Shown here: piece by piece, positions 1 through 8,147 of the stretch
Position numbering within the stretch: position 1 is the first letter of the stretch
Layout: each line of letters opens with the position of its first letter
Origin: Streptomyces taklimakanensis
Lineage (GTDB): Bacteria > Actinomycetota > Actinomycetes > Streptomycetales > Streptomycetaceae
Assembly (NCBI RefSeq): GCF_009709575.1
Contig: NZ_WIXO01000001.1
Span: 1,798,001 to 1,862,000 of the forward strand
DNA: 64,000 nucleotides
Direction of reading: 5' to 3'
Translations under genes and position numbers: made by a program
Notes under the pieces: model-generated
Told to the model about the DNA's origin: nothing
Databases searched by the model: none
What the model saw: the letters and a program-made list of their open reading frames with translations, nothing else

Positions 1-891
1 ATGCGTCCGGGACGTCTGCGGCGGCTGGTGACCACCGTGGTGGTGCCGTACGTGGTCTTCGAGACCGCCTACACCCTGTACCGGCGGGTCGGGGACTCCG
101 TCGACCACCCCATCAGCCTGCTCGACCCCTGGTACCTGTCGTGGTTCCTGCTGGCGCTGTTCGTCTGGCGGCTGACCACCCCGCTGTGGCAGGTGGTGCG
201 GTGGCCCGTCCCGCTGGCGGTGGGGATCTCCCTGCTGGCCTCCGTCTCCCCCCAGACCGGCGGCGACCTGCACCTTCAGCGGATCCTGCAGTTCCTGCCG
301 TTCTTCGTCATCGGGCTCAACCTGCGCCGCGAGCACTTCGAGCTCCTGCGGCACCGCGCGGTGCGGTGGGCGGCCGGGCTCGTCCTGCCGGCGGCCCTGG
401 TCTTCGCCTACTGGTCGGTGCCCCGGATGAACCCGTCCTGGTTCTACCGCAACAACAGCGGCCAGGAACTGGGCGTGCCCTGGTGGACGGGCGCGTCGAT
501 GACCCTGGCGTTGACCGTCTGCTCCCTGGTGCTGGCCGCGTGCTTCCTCGCCCTGGTGCCCCGGCGTCGCACCTGGTTCACCGCGCTGGGCACCGGCACG
601 CTCTACGCCTACCTGCTGCACGGCTTCTTCATCCTGACCGCGCGCTTCCTGGGCTGGTACGACGTGGCGTGGGTCGCCACCCCGGCCGGTGAGATCGCGG
701 TGTCGGCCGTCTTCACGGTCCTGGCCGTGGTGCTGTGCACCCCGCTGGTACGGCGGCTGGCGCGCCCCGTGGTGGAACCCAACGTGGAGTGGCTCTTCCG
801 CGAGCCCGGCTCCGGCCCGACCGGCCCGACCGGAGCCGGACCGGACCGCGAGCGGTCCGCGAGCGCCCCTCGGGACCCCGTGCGGCGCTGA
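1..891 (+). CDS. Acyltransferase family 3 membrane protein (5' end outside window)
   Basis: The 296 visible residues are mostly hydrophobic segments separated by short Arg-rich loops, as in the acyltransferase-3 (OafA/NolL-like) family of membrane enzymes that O-acylate sugars or surface glycans. A conserved-looking late segment reads LYAYLLHGFFILTARFLG, typical of the last membrane helices of the family. The tail after about residue 262 is Gly/Pro/Arg-rich and probably cytoplasmic. Family members usually run 350-400 residues with the active-site His in the first helix. That His is not visible here, so the ATG at base 1 is probably internal and the true start lies upstream. The substrate cannot be read from the sequence. 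Confidence 0.8.
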   Translation: MRPGRLRRLVTTVVVPYVVFETAYTLYRRVGDSVDHPISLLDPWYLSWFLLALFVWRLTTPLWQVVRWPVPLAVGISLLASVSPQTGGDLHLQRILQFLPFFVIGLNLRREHFELLRHRAVRWAAGLVLPAALVFAYWSVPRMNPSWFYRNNSGQELGVPWWTGASMTLALTVCSLVLAACFLALVPRRRTWFTALGTGTLYAYLLHGFFILTARFLGWYDVAWVATPAGEIAVSAVFTVLAVVLCTPLVRRLARPVVEPNVEWLFREPGSGPTGPTGAGPDRERSASAPRDPVRR

Positions 892-905
892 CCCGAAGGA
901 CATCG

Positions 906-1640
906 CTACCGTCGCGCGGCGCCGCGCGGCTCCCGCCGTCCCCCGGTGATCCCACCGAGGACCCTGCGGCCGAGCCCGTCGGCGCCGCGCGTCGTCTCCG
1001 GAAGGCGGTAGCGGGGCGCCAGGCGCAGCGTGTGGGCGCAGGCGTGCTCCAGGCCGATCCCGTGACCGGCCGACACGAACACCGGCTTGACGCCCGACCG
1101 GGTGCGCAGCGCCCGCCCCACCACCTCGGGCGGGTCCCGCCGTTCGTCCAACAGCGGCGAGGAGTCCCCGCGCGCCGGTCCCGGCTCGGTGTGGGAGAAG
1201 ACGAAGGGCGACTTGGCCACGCCGAAGCACGGCAGCCCGGTCAGCACCCCCAGGTGCACCGCCAGCCCGGCCCGGCGGGGGTGGGCGTAGCCGTAGCCGT
1301 CGCAGACCACCAGTTCGGGTGGGTCCGACAGCCTCTCCAGAGCCGCCAACACCCCGGGCAACTCCCGGAAGGCCAGCAGGCCGGGCACGTACGGGAAGCC
1401 GCCGCGTCCGGTGTGGACGGCCTCCTCGACGACCTCCAGGGTCCCGGCGTCCAGCACCACGGCCGCGGCGACCGTCAGGCCGCTCTCCTCGTCGTAGGAG
1501 ACGTCGACCCCGGCGATCCTGCGCACCTCCCCCGGCGCGGGGCCGGGGGAGGTCAGGTCCGCGGCCCGCCGGATCCGCTCCTGCTCGGCGATCGCCTCCG
1601 CCTCCGTGGCGGGCCACCACCGGTCCGTCGGCGCTTCCAC
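906..1640 (-). CDS. nfi: Endonuclease V (deoxyinosine 3' endonuclease)
   Basis: A 244-residue protein of the endonuclease V family, which nicks DNA at the second phosphodiester 3' to deoxyinosine and so starts repair of deaminated adenine. The family signature is present: IAGVDVSYD carries the first metal-binding Asp, and VVCDGYGYAHPRRAGLAVHLG carries the second Asp with the conserved G-hxHPR-GLA-HLG block. I chose the GTG at 1640 because GGGAGG lies just upstream and the protein then starts near the usual family N-terminus; the frame stays open further upstream but overlaps the next gene. It converges with the acyltransferase with only 14 bases between them. The C-terminal Arg-rich tail is probably species-specific. 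Confidence 0.92.
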   Translation of the reverse strand: MEAPTDRWWPATEAEAIAEQERIRRAADLTSPGPAPGEVRRIAGVDVSYDEESGLTVAAAVVLDAGTLEVVEEAVHTGRGGFPYVPGLLAFRELPGVLAALERLSDPPELVVCDGYGYAHPRRAGLAVHLGVLTGLPCFGVAKSPFVFSHTEPGPARGDSSPLLDERRDPPEVVGRALRTRSGVKPVFVSAGHGIGLEHACAHTLRLAPRYRLPETTRGADGLGRRVLGGITGGRREPRGAARR

Positions 1641-1696
1641 GTTCCCTCCCTCTCCCCCTTCGCCCCGGCCGCCCCGCGGACCGCCCCGGACCGCCG

Positions 1697-2851
1697 TCAG
1701 TCGCGCCGGAGCAGCAGCAGGGCCCGGTCGTCGTTGACGTCCCGGGCGACCGCCTCGATCAGGTGCCAGGCGGCGCCCTCGAAGCCGGCGACCACGAAGC
1801 GGTCGGCCTCGCCCGTCAGTCGGTCGATGCCCTCGGCCAGTTCGCGGTCGGCCCTCTCCACCAGGCCGTCGGTGAACAGCATCAGCACGTCGCCGGGGCG
1901 CAGACTGCCCTTGACCGCGTCGAACCGGGCACCGTCGTAGACACCCAGCAGCGGCCCCTCGCCGGCCTTCTCCTCCCAGCATCCGCTGCCCGCGCTCCGC
2001 TGGAGGGCGGGAACGTGGCCGGCCGAGAACAGTTCGTAGTCGCCGCTGTCGAGGTCCAGGACGAGGTGGACGGAGGTGGCGAAGCCCTCCTGCCAGTCCT
2101 GGCGCAACAGGTAGGCGTTGGCGGCCGGGAGGAAGGCGTGCGGCGGCAGGGAGCCCAGCAGACCGCCGAAGGCGCCGGACAGCAGCAGCGCGCGGGAGCC
2201 CGCGTCCATGCCCTTGCCGGAGACGTCGGTGAGGACGACCTCCAGGGTGCGGCGGTCGGGCCCGGTGAGCGCGGCGACCACGAAGTCGCCGGAGAAGGAC
2301 TGGCCGCCCGCCGGGCGCAACGCCATCTCCCGGTGCCAGCCGGCGGGCAGCTTCGGCAGCTTGCTCTGGACGCGGATGCGTTCGCGCAGGTCGAAGAGCA
2401 TGGTGCCGCCGCGTCTCCAGGGCACGCCCACCCGGCTGCGGAACTGGGCCACCAGCAGGCCGGAGAGCCCCACCGCGGCCACCACCAGGATGGTGCCGGG
2501 CGTGACCCGGCCGGGGCCGGCGGTGTACGGGCCGAGCACCGTGGCCTCCACTATCAGCGCGCCGGCCGCGGCGGCGTACAGCACCAGCAGACTGGCCGGG
2601 CGCAGCAGCAGGCCACCGACGACGACCGGCAGCACCAGGCTCTCGGGCGCGAACCACAGCGGCTCGGCGAGCGTGGCCCAGGTGAGGGCCGGGACGGCCG
2701 CCAGCAGCGCGGCGAAGGCGATCCAGTCCGAGCCGTCGCCCCGGAAGTAGTCGACGGCGGAGCGGCGCAGGGCGGTACGGACCCGGTGCACGGCCCTACG
2801 GGCCTGGTACCACCGGGGCGTTGGGGGAACCCTGCCCGTACGACCTGCCAT
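1697..2851 (-). CDS. SpoIIE/PP2C-family membrane protein phosphatase
   Basis: A 384-residue protein with four predicted membrane segments in the first ~130 residues, then a SpoIIE-type PP2C catalytic domain. Metal-binding motifs are visible: SFSGDFVVAA, LTDVSGKGMDAGSRA, LFTDGLVE and the final DVNDDRALLLLRR. Such enzymes in Streptomyces usually dephosphorylate anti-sigma-factor antagonists or related Ser/Thr phosphoproteins. No sensor domain other than the membrane region is seen. I favour the ATG at 2851, which has AAGG eight bases upstream. A GTG at 2869 would add six residues but has no ribosome-binding site. The gene is divergent from the acetyltransferase gene. Confidence 0.88.
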   Translation of the reverse strand: MAGRTGRVPPTPRWYQARRAVHRVRTALRRSAVDYFRGDGSDWIAFAALLAAVPALTWATLAEPLWFAPESLVLPVVVGGLLLRPASLLVLYAAAAGALIVEATVLGPYTAGPGRVTPGTILVVAAVGLSGLLVAQFRSRVGVPWRRGGTMLFDLRERIRVQSKLPKLPAGWHREMALRPAGGQSFSGDFVVAALTGPDRRTLEVVLTDVSGKGMDAGSRALLLSGAFGGLLGSLPPHAFLPAANAYLLRQDWQEGFATSVHLVLDLDSGDYELFSAGHVPALQRSAGSGCWEEKAGEGPLLGVYDGARFDAVKGSLRPGDVLMLFTDGLVERADRELAEGIDRLTGEADRFVVAGFEGAAWHLIEAVARDVNDDRALLLLRRD

Positions 2852-2964
2852 GCCAGGGACCTTATCCACCCGTTCGGGGGTGCGTCGATTCCCGATACGG
2901 GGTGACAGAAGCCGTGTTCGATATCCAGTCGCCTCGTTTCCTCCGCCCTGATAGGGATGGGCCC

Positions 2965-4197
2965 ATGACGAGCACGGATCTCCGGAAACTACGCCCCGAC
3001 CAGTGGGACGAGTGGTACGCCAACCTCGAACTCGCCTTCGGCGGTGTCCCCGAGTCGCCCGAGGAGAGGGAGACGTGGCGGGCCCTGACCGAATTCGAGC
3101 GGGCGATCGCCGCCTGGGACGACGGCCGGATCGTCGGCACGGCGGGCTCGTTCTCCTTCCGGTTGTCGGTGCCGGGCGGCGCGGTCGTGCCCACGGCCGG
3201 CGTGACGGCGGTGAGCGTGGCGGCGACGCACCGGCGCCGAGGCGTCCTCAGCGCCATGATGCGACGCCAGTTGGACGACGTGCGGGCCGCCGGCGAACCA
3301 CTGGCGATCCTGGTGGCCTCCGAACCGGCGATCTACGGACGCTTCGGCTACGGCATCGCCTCCCGACAGTTGCGTGCCGAGATCGACACCTCCCGCGTCC
3401 GGCTGACGGTGCCGCCGGACGCGGACGGGGTCCGGTTGCGGGAGGCGGATCCGACCGCGGTGCTGGACGCGTGCGAGGCGCTCTACGCCCGCCTGGTGCC
3501 CGGCCGGCCGGGGATGCTCCGGCGGCTCCCGGGCTGGGAGCGGCTGGGCGTGCTCGATCCGGAGAGCCGGCGGGAGGGCGCGTCGCCGCGGCGCTGCGTA
3601 CTGGCCGAGGTCGACGGGGAACTGCGCGGTTACGCGCGCTTCGCCGTCCGGCCGGAGTGGGACGTGGCCGGGCCCAAGGGCACGGTGGTGCTGCACGATC
3701 TGGAGGCGCTGGATCCGGCGGCGTACGGGGCGCTGTGGCGCTTCCTGTGGGGAATCGATCTGACCTCGACGCTCCAGGTGGGGCCGCGGCCGGTGGACGA
3801 CCCGTGGCAGCACATGGTGGACGACGCCCGGCGCTGTGGCGTCCGCTTCCGGGACTCGCTGCACCTGCGTCCGGTGGAGGTGGGCGCGGCACTGGCGGCG
3901 CGGCGGTACGCGGCGCCGGTGGACGTGGTGCTGGAGGTGGAGGACGCCTTCTGTCCGTGGAACTCCGGGCGCTGGCGGCTGACCGGCGACGCCTCGGGCG
4001 CCGAGTGTGTCCGCACCGAGGCCCCGGCCGGGCTGGCGCTGACCGTGGGCGACCTGGGCGCGGCGTACCTGGGCGACACCTCCCTGACCGCGCTGGCGGG
4101 CACCGGACGGGTGCGGGAGCTGCGGTCCGGGGCGTTGGCCGAGGCGGCCGGCGCCTTCTCCTGGCCCGTCGCGCCCTGGTTGCCGCACGGCTTCTGA
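2965..4197 (+). CDS. Eis-like GNAT family N-acetyltransferase
   Basis: A 410-residue protein matching the Eis architecture: an N-terminal GNAT domain, a second GNAT-like region, and a C-terminal sterol-carrier-protein-like fold (about residues 300-410). The acetyl-CoA binding region appears as VTAVSVAATHRRRGVLSAMM, followed by ILVASEPAIYGRFGYG, a block typical of Eis proteins. The C-terminus ends in a Phe carboxylate, as in Mycobacterium Eis, where the terminal carboxyl takes part in catalysis. Eis enzymes acetylate aminoglycosides and protein lysines; the natural substrate here is unknown. The ATG at 2965 follows AGGGA at a good distance and gives the usual family length. A hairpin terminator follows the stop. 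Confidence 0.88.
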   Translation: MTSTDLRKLRPDQWDEWYANLELAFGGVPESPEERETWRALTEFERAIAAWDDGRIVGTAGSFSFRLSVPGGAVVPTAGVTAVSVAATHRRRGVLSAMMRRQLDDVRAAGEPLAILVASEPAIYGRFGYGIASRQLRAEIDTSRVRLTVPPDADGVRLREADPTAVLDACEALYARLVPGRPGMLRRLPGWERLGVLDPESRREGASPRRCVLAEVDGELRGYARFAVRPEWDVAGPKGTVVLHDLEALDPAAYGALWRFLWGIDLTSTLQVGPRPVDDPWQHMVDDARRCGVRFRDSLHLRPVEVGAALAARRYAAPVDVVLEVEDAFCPWNSGRWRLTGDASGAECVRTEAPAGLALTVGDLGAAYLGDTSLTALAGTGRVRELRSGALAEAAGAFSWPVAPWLPHGF

Positions 4198-4211
4198 GGC
4201 GGGAAGCGGCC

Positions 4212-4238
4212 GGCCGTCGGGGCCCGGCCCCGACGGCC
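4212..4238. terminator. Convergent hairpin terminator
   Basis: Perfect 12-bp inverted repeat (GGCCGTCGGGGC and its complement) around a 3-nt loop, in the 45-base gap between the converging acetyltransferase and glycosylase genes. No U-tract follows, as is common in Streptomyces. Confidence 0.7.
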
Positions 4239-4242
4239 CCGG

Positions 4243-5070
4243 TCAGGACCGCTGGCAGGCGGGGCACCAGAAGAGGTTGCGGGCGGCGAGGGGGGCGGTG
4301 CGCACCTCCTCGCCGCAGATGTGGCAGGGCATCCCGGCGCGGCGGTAGACGTACACCTCGCCGCCGTGGTCGTCCACGCGCGGCGGGCGTCCCATCGCCT
4401 CGGGGGTGTGTTCGGGCCGCACGGTGTCGATGCGGTTGTCGCGCACGCCCTCGCGCATCAGCTCGACCAGGTCCGTCCAGATCGCGTCCCACTCGGCGCG
4501 GGTGAGGTCCCTGCCCGCCCGGTACGGGTCGATGGCGTGCCGGAAGAGGACCTCGGCGCGGTAGACGTTGCCGACCCCGGCGACGACCTTCTGGTCCATC
4601 AACAGCGCGGCGACCGTGGTGCGACTGCGGGAGATCCGCGCCCAGGCCCGGTCCGGGTCGGCATCGGCGCGCAGCGGGTCGGGGCCCAGCCGCTCGCCGA
4701 CGGCCCGCCTGGCCTCGTCGGTGATCAGCTCGCAGGTGTTGGGGCCGCGCAGCTCGGCGTACGCGAAGGGGGCCTCGTCGGTGGCCAGGCGCAGCCGTAT
4801 CTGCCCCACGGGGGCGGGCGGCCGGCCGGCGCCGTGCCGGAAGGAGCCGTACAGACCCAGGTGGATGTGGATCCAGTCGCCCCCGGCGGGCCCGTCGAAG
4901 CCCAGGAAGAGGTGCTTGCCGTGGGCGTCGGCGGCGCTCAGCGTCCGGCCGTCGACGAGGGCGGCGCCCGCCTCGAAGCGCCCCTGGGGACTGTCGGCCC
5001 GTACGGGCCGGCCGCCGAACCTGTCGTCGAGGTCGGCGGCCAGCCGGTGGATGGTGTGGCCCTCGGGCAC
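4243..5070 (-). CDS. Fpg/Nei family DNA glycosylase
   Basis: A 275-residue formamidopyrimidine-DNA glycosylase/endonuclease VIII-type protein for base-excision repair. The N-terminus, read from the GTG at 5070, is (M)PEGHTIHRLA, placing the catalytic Pro and Glu at positions 2 and 3. This decides the start against longer open frame upstream. The helix-two-turn-helix region MDQKVVAGVGNVYRAEVLF is present. The C-terminus has the zinc finger with Cys pairs CHIC and CPAC (the latter in FWCPACQRS). PEGHT at the start suggests the Nei2/MutM-like actinobacterial subgroup rather than classic Fpg. It lies eight bases downstream of rpiB and is probably co-transcribed with it. Confidence 0.92.
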   Translation of the reverse strand: MPEGHTIHRLAADLDDRFGGRPVRADSPQGRFEAGAALVDGRTLSAADAHGKHLFLGFDGPAGGDWIHIHLGLYGSFRHGAGRPPAPVGQIRLRLATDEAPFAYAELRGPNTCELITDEARRAVGERLGPDPLRADADPDRAWARISRSRTTVAALLMDQKVVAGVGNVYRAEVLFRHAIDPYRAGRDLTRAEWDAIWTDLVELMREGVRDNRIDTVRPEHTPEAMGRPPRVDDHGGEVYVYRRAGMPCHICGEEVRTAPLAARNLFWCPACQRS

Positions 5071-5078
5071 GGGTCGGA

Positions 5079-5567
5079 TCAGTCCTGTCGCGGGTGGTGG
5101 TCCGGGATGGGCGGGAGGTTGCCCGTCCGCTCGTACGCCGAGAGCATGTCGATGCGGCGGACGTGCCGCTCGTCCTCGGTGAACGGGGTCTCCAGGAAGG
5201 TCTCCACGAAGGAGACGGCCTCCTCGGTGGAGTGCATCCGGGCACCGATGCCGATCACGTTGGCGTTGTTGTGCTCGCGCCCCAGTCGTGCCGTCTCCCG
5301 GCTCCAGGCCAGGGCGGCCCGCACGCCGCGGACCTTGTTGGCGGCGATGACCTCGCCGTTGCCCGAGCCGCCGATGACGATGCCGAGGGCGTCCTCGTCG
5401 TCGGCCGTCTGTTCGGCCGCGCGCAGGCAGAAGGGCGGGTAGTCGTCGGCCGCGTCGTAGATGTGCGGGCCGCAGTCGACCGGCTCGTGCCCGGCCTCCT
5501 TCAGCCACTGGACGAGGTGGTTCTTCAGTTCGTAACCGGCATGGTCGGAGCCGAGGTAGACGCGCAT
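5079..5567 (-). CDS. rpiB: Ribose-5-phosphate isomerase B
   Basis: A 162-residue RpiB/LacAB-type isomerase interconverting ribose 5-phosphate and ribulose 5-phosphate in the non-oxidative pentose phosphate pathway. The start MRVYLGSDHAGYELK carries the conserved Asp-His of the family. The anion-hole loop is GIVIGGSGNGEVIAANKV, in which Ser replaces the Cys seen in E. coli RpiB; actinobacterial RpiB enzymes lack that Cys and use a Glu, here probably the E of SGNGEV. HNNANVIGIGARMHS matches the family substrate-binding block. The length is as expected. The glycosylase gene follows immediately on the same strand, and bioY lies 24 bases upstream in the same direction. Confidence 0.95.
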   Translation of the reverse strand: MRVYLGSDHAGYELKNHLVQWLKEAGHEPVDCGPHIYDAADDYPPFCLRAAEQTADDEDALGIVIGGSGNGEVIAANKVRGVRAALAWSRETARLGREHNNANVIGIGARMHSTEEAVSFVETFLETPFTEDERHVRRIDMLSAYERTGNLPPIPDHHPRQD

Positions 5568-5591
5568 GGGCAGAGTCTATTCAGGGGCCGC

Positions 5592-6197
5592 TCAGGCGTT
5601 CCGGCCGACCAGCTTCCAGGCCGCGGGGAGGGCTCCCATGGCCAGGGCCGCCTTGAGGGCGTCACCGACCAGGAAGGGCACCAGTCCGGCGGCGGCGGCC
5701 TGGCCGAGGGACATGCCGGTGGCCAGGGCCAGGTAGGGAACGCCGATCGCGTAGATGACCGCGGTGCCCACGGCCATCGTCCCGGCGGTGCGCAGCGCCC
5801 CGCGGTCGCCGCCGCGGCGGGCGAGGGCGCCGACGACGACGGCGGCCAGCAGCATGCCCAGGATGTAGCCGAAGGAGGGCATCGCGGCGCCGGAGCCGCC
5901 CTCGGCGAACCACGGCATCCCGGCCACGCCCGCGGCCGCGTACAGGCCGAGGGAGGCCAGCGCCCGACGGGCCCCCAGACCGGCGCCGACGAGCAGGGCG
6001 GCGAAGGTCTGGCCGGTGACGGGGACGGGCGAACCCGGCACGGGGACGACGAGCTGGGCGGCCACACCGGTGAGCACGGCACCGCCGAGGACCAGCGCCG
6101 CGTCGCGCACCCGGGCGCGGGCGGCGGTGGAGGCGGGCAGGACGTCGGCGAGGACCGCGCCCGGGCGGACGGTGGCTGTGGTGGTGGAAGTGCTCAT
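5592..6197 (-). CDS. bioY: BioY-family biotin transporter (S component)
   Basis: A 201-residue integral membrane protein of the BioY family, the substrate-binding component of ECF-type biotin uptake. Six hydrophobic segments are visible. The family blocks PGSPVPVTGQTFAALLVGAGL and FGYILGMLLAAVVVGALA are clear, including the GQTF motif in the first half. The ATG at 6197 has GGAG five bases upstream; an adjacent GTG three bases earlier is less well spaced. No bioM/bioN energising genes are adjacent, so it may work alone or with a shared ECF module. A repeat-containing upstream region (6241-6260) suggests biotin-responsive control. Confidence 0.92.
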   Translation of the reverse strand: MSTSTTTATVRPGAVLADVLPASTAARARVRDAALVLGGAVLTGVAAQLVVPVPGSPVPVTGQTFAALLVGAGLGARRALASLGLYAAAGVAGMPWFAEGGSGAAMPSFGYILGMLLAAVVVGALARRGGDRGALRTAGTMAVGTAVIYAIGVPYLALATGMSLGQAAAAGLVPFLVGDALKAALAMGALPAAWKLVGRNA

Positions 6198-6568
6198 CAC
6201 GGCTCCGGTTGTCTGGGGTCACGGGACTTCGGGGACGCCCCGACGTTAACCGACGTTACCCCCCGTCCACCCGTGAGATTGGCGACAAAGAAGTGCCGAC
6301 GGGGCTTGTGGAGGACGGCCGGAGGAATCGGGGGGCGGGTGGGTGGGAGCGACAGGGACCGGGGTGGGGCGGCTCGGCCGGGGCTCCGCCACGGGGCGTA
6401 TCCGGGCCGCCCGTGGATTGTGCACGGTCTGTGACCAAGTGGTCCGGATGGCGGGCAGGCTTCCGGAGACCGTTGCCGCCGGTGGGGTGCGCCCCCCACA
6501 CTGGCCGAGTTCGGAGCGCGTTGCTCCGTTCCCCCGCCCCCTCCCCGACCCCTGGACGGCACCTCCCC
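6198..6568. other. Divergent intergenic region bioY / amino acid permease
   Basis: About 370 bases with no convincing gene. It must hold both divergent promoters. Apart from the repeat upstream of bioY, I see no good -35/-10 pair, and the reading frames crossing it lack ribosome-binding sites. Confidence 0.6.
6241..6260 (-). promoter_or_regulatory. Tandem/inverted repeat upstream of bioY
   Basis: Two adjacent 10-bp direct repeats, CGACGTTAAC and CGACGTTACC, 44 bases upstream of the bioY start. Together they also form a near-palindrome (GTTAAC-CGAC-GTTACC). Actinobacterial biotin genes are often controlled by the TetR-type repressor BioQ at GTTAC-containing palindromes. The match is suggestive only. 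Confidence 0.4.
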
Positions 6569-8011
6569 ATGTCCGGCACCCCCGAGCTGAAGCCCGCCGG
6601 CTCCCCCCACCGGGACCCGAACGGTACCGAGCACTCGTCCCTCGGCCACGGCCTCAAACAGCGCCACCTGTCGATGATCGCCCTCGGCGGCGTGATCGGC
6701 GCGGGCCTCTTCGTCGGCTCCGGCGCGGGCATCGCCGCCGCCGGCCCGTCGATCGTCGTCGCCTACGCCCTCTCCGGGCTGCTGGTGATGCTGGTGATGC
6801 GGATGCTGGGCGAGATGTCGGCCGCCCATCCCGCCTCGGGCTCCTTCTCCGTCCACGCCGAGCGCGCGATCGGCCCCTGGGCCGGCTTCACCGCGGGCTG
6901 GATCTTCTGGACGCTGCTGTGCGTGGCCGTCGCCGTGGAGGCGTTGGGCGCTGCGACGATCATGGCCGGTTGGCTGCCGGGCACCCCACAGTGGCTGTGG
7001 GTGGCCGTCTTCATGGCGGTCTTCAGCGGAACCAACCTGCTGGCGGTGCGGAACTTCGGCGAGTACGAGTTCTGGTTCGCCGCCCTGAAGGTCGTCGCGA
7101 TCGTCGCCTTCCTCGTGCTGGGCCTGTCGGCCGTGCTGGGCCTGCTGCCGGGCACCGAGTCCCCCGGGGCCGCCAACCTCACCGGGCGGGGCGGCTTCCT
7201 GCCCAACGGCACCGAGGGCCTGGTGGTGGGCCTGCTGGCCTCCGTCTTCGCCTACGGCGGCCTGGAGACGGTGACCATCGCGGCGGCCGAGTCGCGGGAT
7301 CCGATCCGGGGCGTGGCCAAGGCCGTGCGCACGGCGATGTGGCGCATCGCGCTGTTCTACGTCGGCTCGATCGCGGTGATCGTCACCCTGATCCCCTGGG
7401 ACGACCCGTCGGTGCTCTCCGGCCCGTACGCCGCCGTCCTGGACCACCTGGGCATCCCGGCCGCCGCCGAGGTCATGAACGTGGTGGTGCTCGTCGCGCT
7501 GCTGTCGGCGATGAACGCCAACATCTACGGCGCCTCGCGCATGGCGTACTCCCTGGTCGCCCGGGGCGAGGGCCCCGCCTTCCTGGGGAAGGTGACCGCC
7601 GGCGTGCCGCGCCGCACGGTGCTCGCCTCCTCCGCCTTCGGGTTCTTCGCGGTGCTGCTCAGCTTCTGGTGGCCGGACACCGTCTTCGCCTGGCTGCTGA
7701 ACATGGTGGGCGCCGCCGTGCTGGTGGTGTGGAGCTTCATCGCCGTCTCCCAGCTGATCACCCGCCGGAGGCTGGAGCGGGAGGCACCGGAGCGGCTGGT
7801 GGTGCGGATGTGGTTGTTCCCCGGATTGACCTGGGCGTCGTTGGCGGGCGTGGCGGCGGTGCTGCTGCTGATGCTCCGCGAGGGCGACACCCGCACCCAG
7901 CTCGCCTTCACCGCCGCCCTCACCGTGGCCCTGTCGGTGGCCGGTCTGGTGCGACAGCGGCGGGCGGGCACGGACGCCGCCCCCTCCGCCGGGGCGGACG
8001 ACCGGCGGTAG
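6569..8011 (+). CDS. Amino acid permease (APC superfamily)
   Basis: A 480-residue secondary transporter with about 12 membrane segments, of the amino acid-polyamine-organocation superfamily (AAT group, GabP/ProY-like). The N-terminal signature HLSMIALGGVIGAGLFVGSG follows a hydrophilic leader ending in LKQRH, and ALSGLLVMLVMRMLGEMS matches helix 2 of the group. FAYGGLETVTIAAAESRDP is the conserved loop and helix 6 region. It probably imports a neutral amino acid or GABA with protons; the exact substrate cannot be told. The ATG at 6569 is favoured because the leader and first helix begin right after it, although its ribosome-binding site is weak. Confidence 0.9.
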   Translation: MSGTPELKPAGSPHRDPNGTEHSSLGHGLKQRHLSMIALGGVIGAGLFVGSGAGIAAAGPSIVVAYALSGLLVMLVMRMLGEMSAAHPASGSFSVHAERAIGPWAGFTAGWIFWTLLCVAVAVEALGAATIMAGWLPGTPQWLWVAVFMAVFSGTNLLAVRNFGEYEFWFAALKVVAIVAFLVLGLSAVLGLLPGTESPGAANLTGRGGFLPNGTEGLVVGLLASVFAYGGLETVTIAAAESRDPIRGVAKAVRTAMWRIALFYVGSIAVIVTLIPWDDPSVLSGPYAAVLDHLGIPAAAEVMNVVVLVALLSAMNANIYGASRMAYSLVARGEGPAFLGKVTAGVPRRTVLASSAFGFFAVLLSFWWPDTVFAWLLNMVGAAVLVVWSFIAVSQLITRRRLEREAPERLVVRMWLFPGLTWASLAGVAAVLLLMLREGDTRTQLAFTAALTVALSVAGLVRQRRAGTDAAPSAGADDRR

Positions 8012-8039
8012 CCGGGGCGGGGAGGAGACGGACGGGAAC

Positions 8040-8089
8040 GGGGACGGCTCCCGAGCGCCGGCGTGGCGCCCACCACGGGAACCGTCCCC
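8040..8089. terminator. Convergent hairpin terminator
   Basis: Long, slightly imperfect inverted repeat (14-bp arms with one mismatch; inner loop itself GC-rich) between the converging permease and DsbA-fold reductase genes. It can serve both strands. Confidence 0.65.
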
Positions 8090-8147
8090 GTCGTCTTCCG
8101 CTTCCGTTCGCCGCTCGCGGCGGTCCCGACGGCGGCGCGGACGCGGC

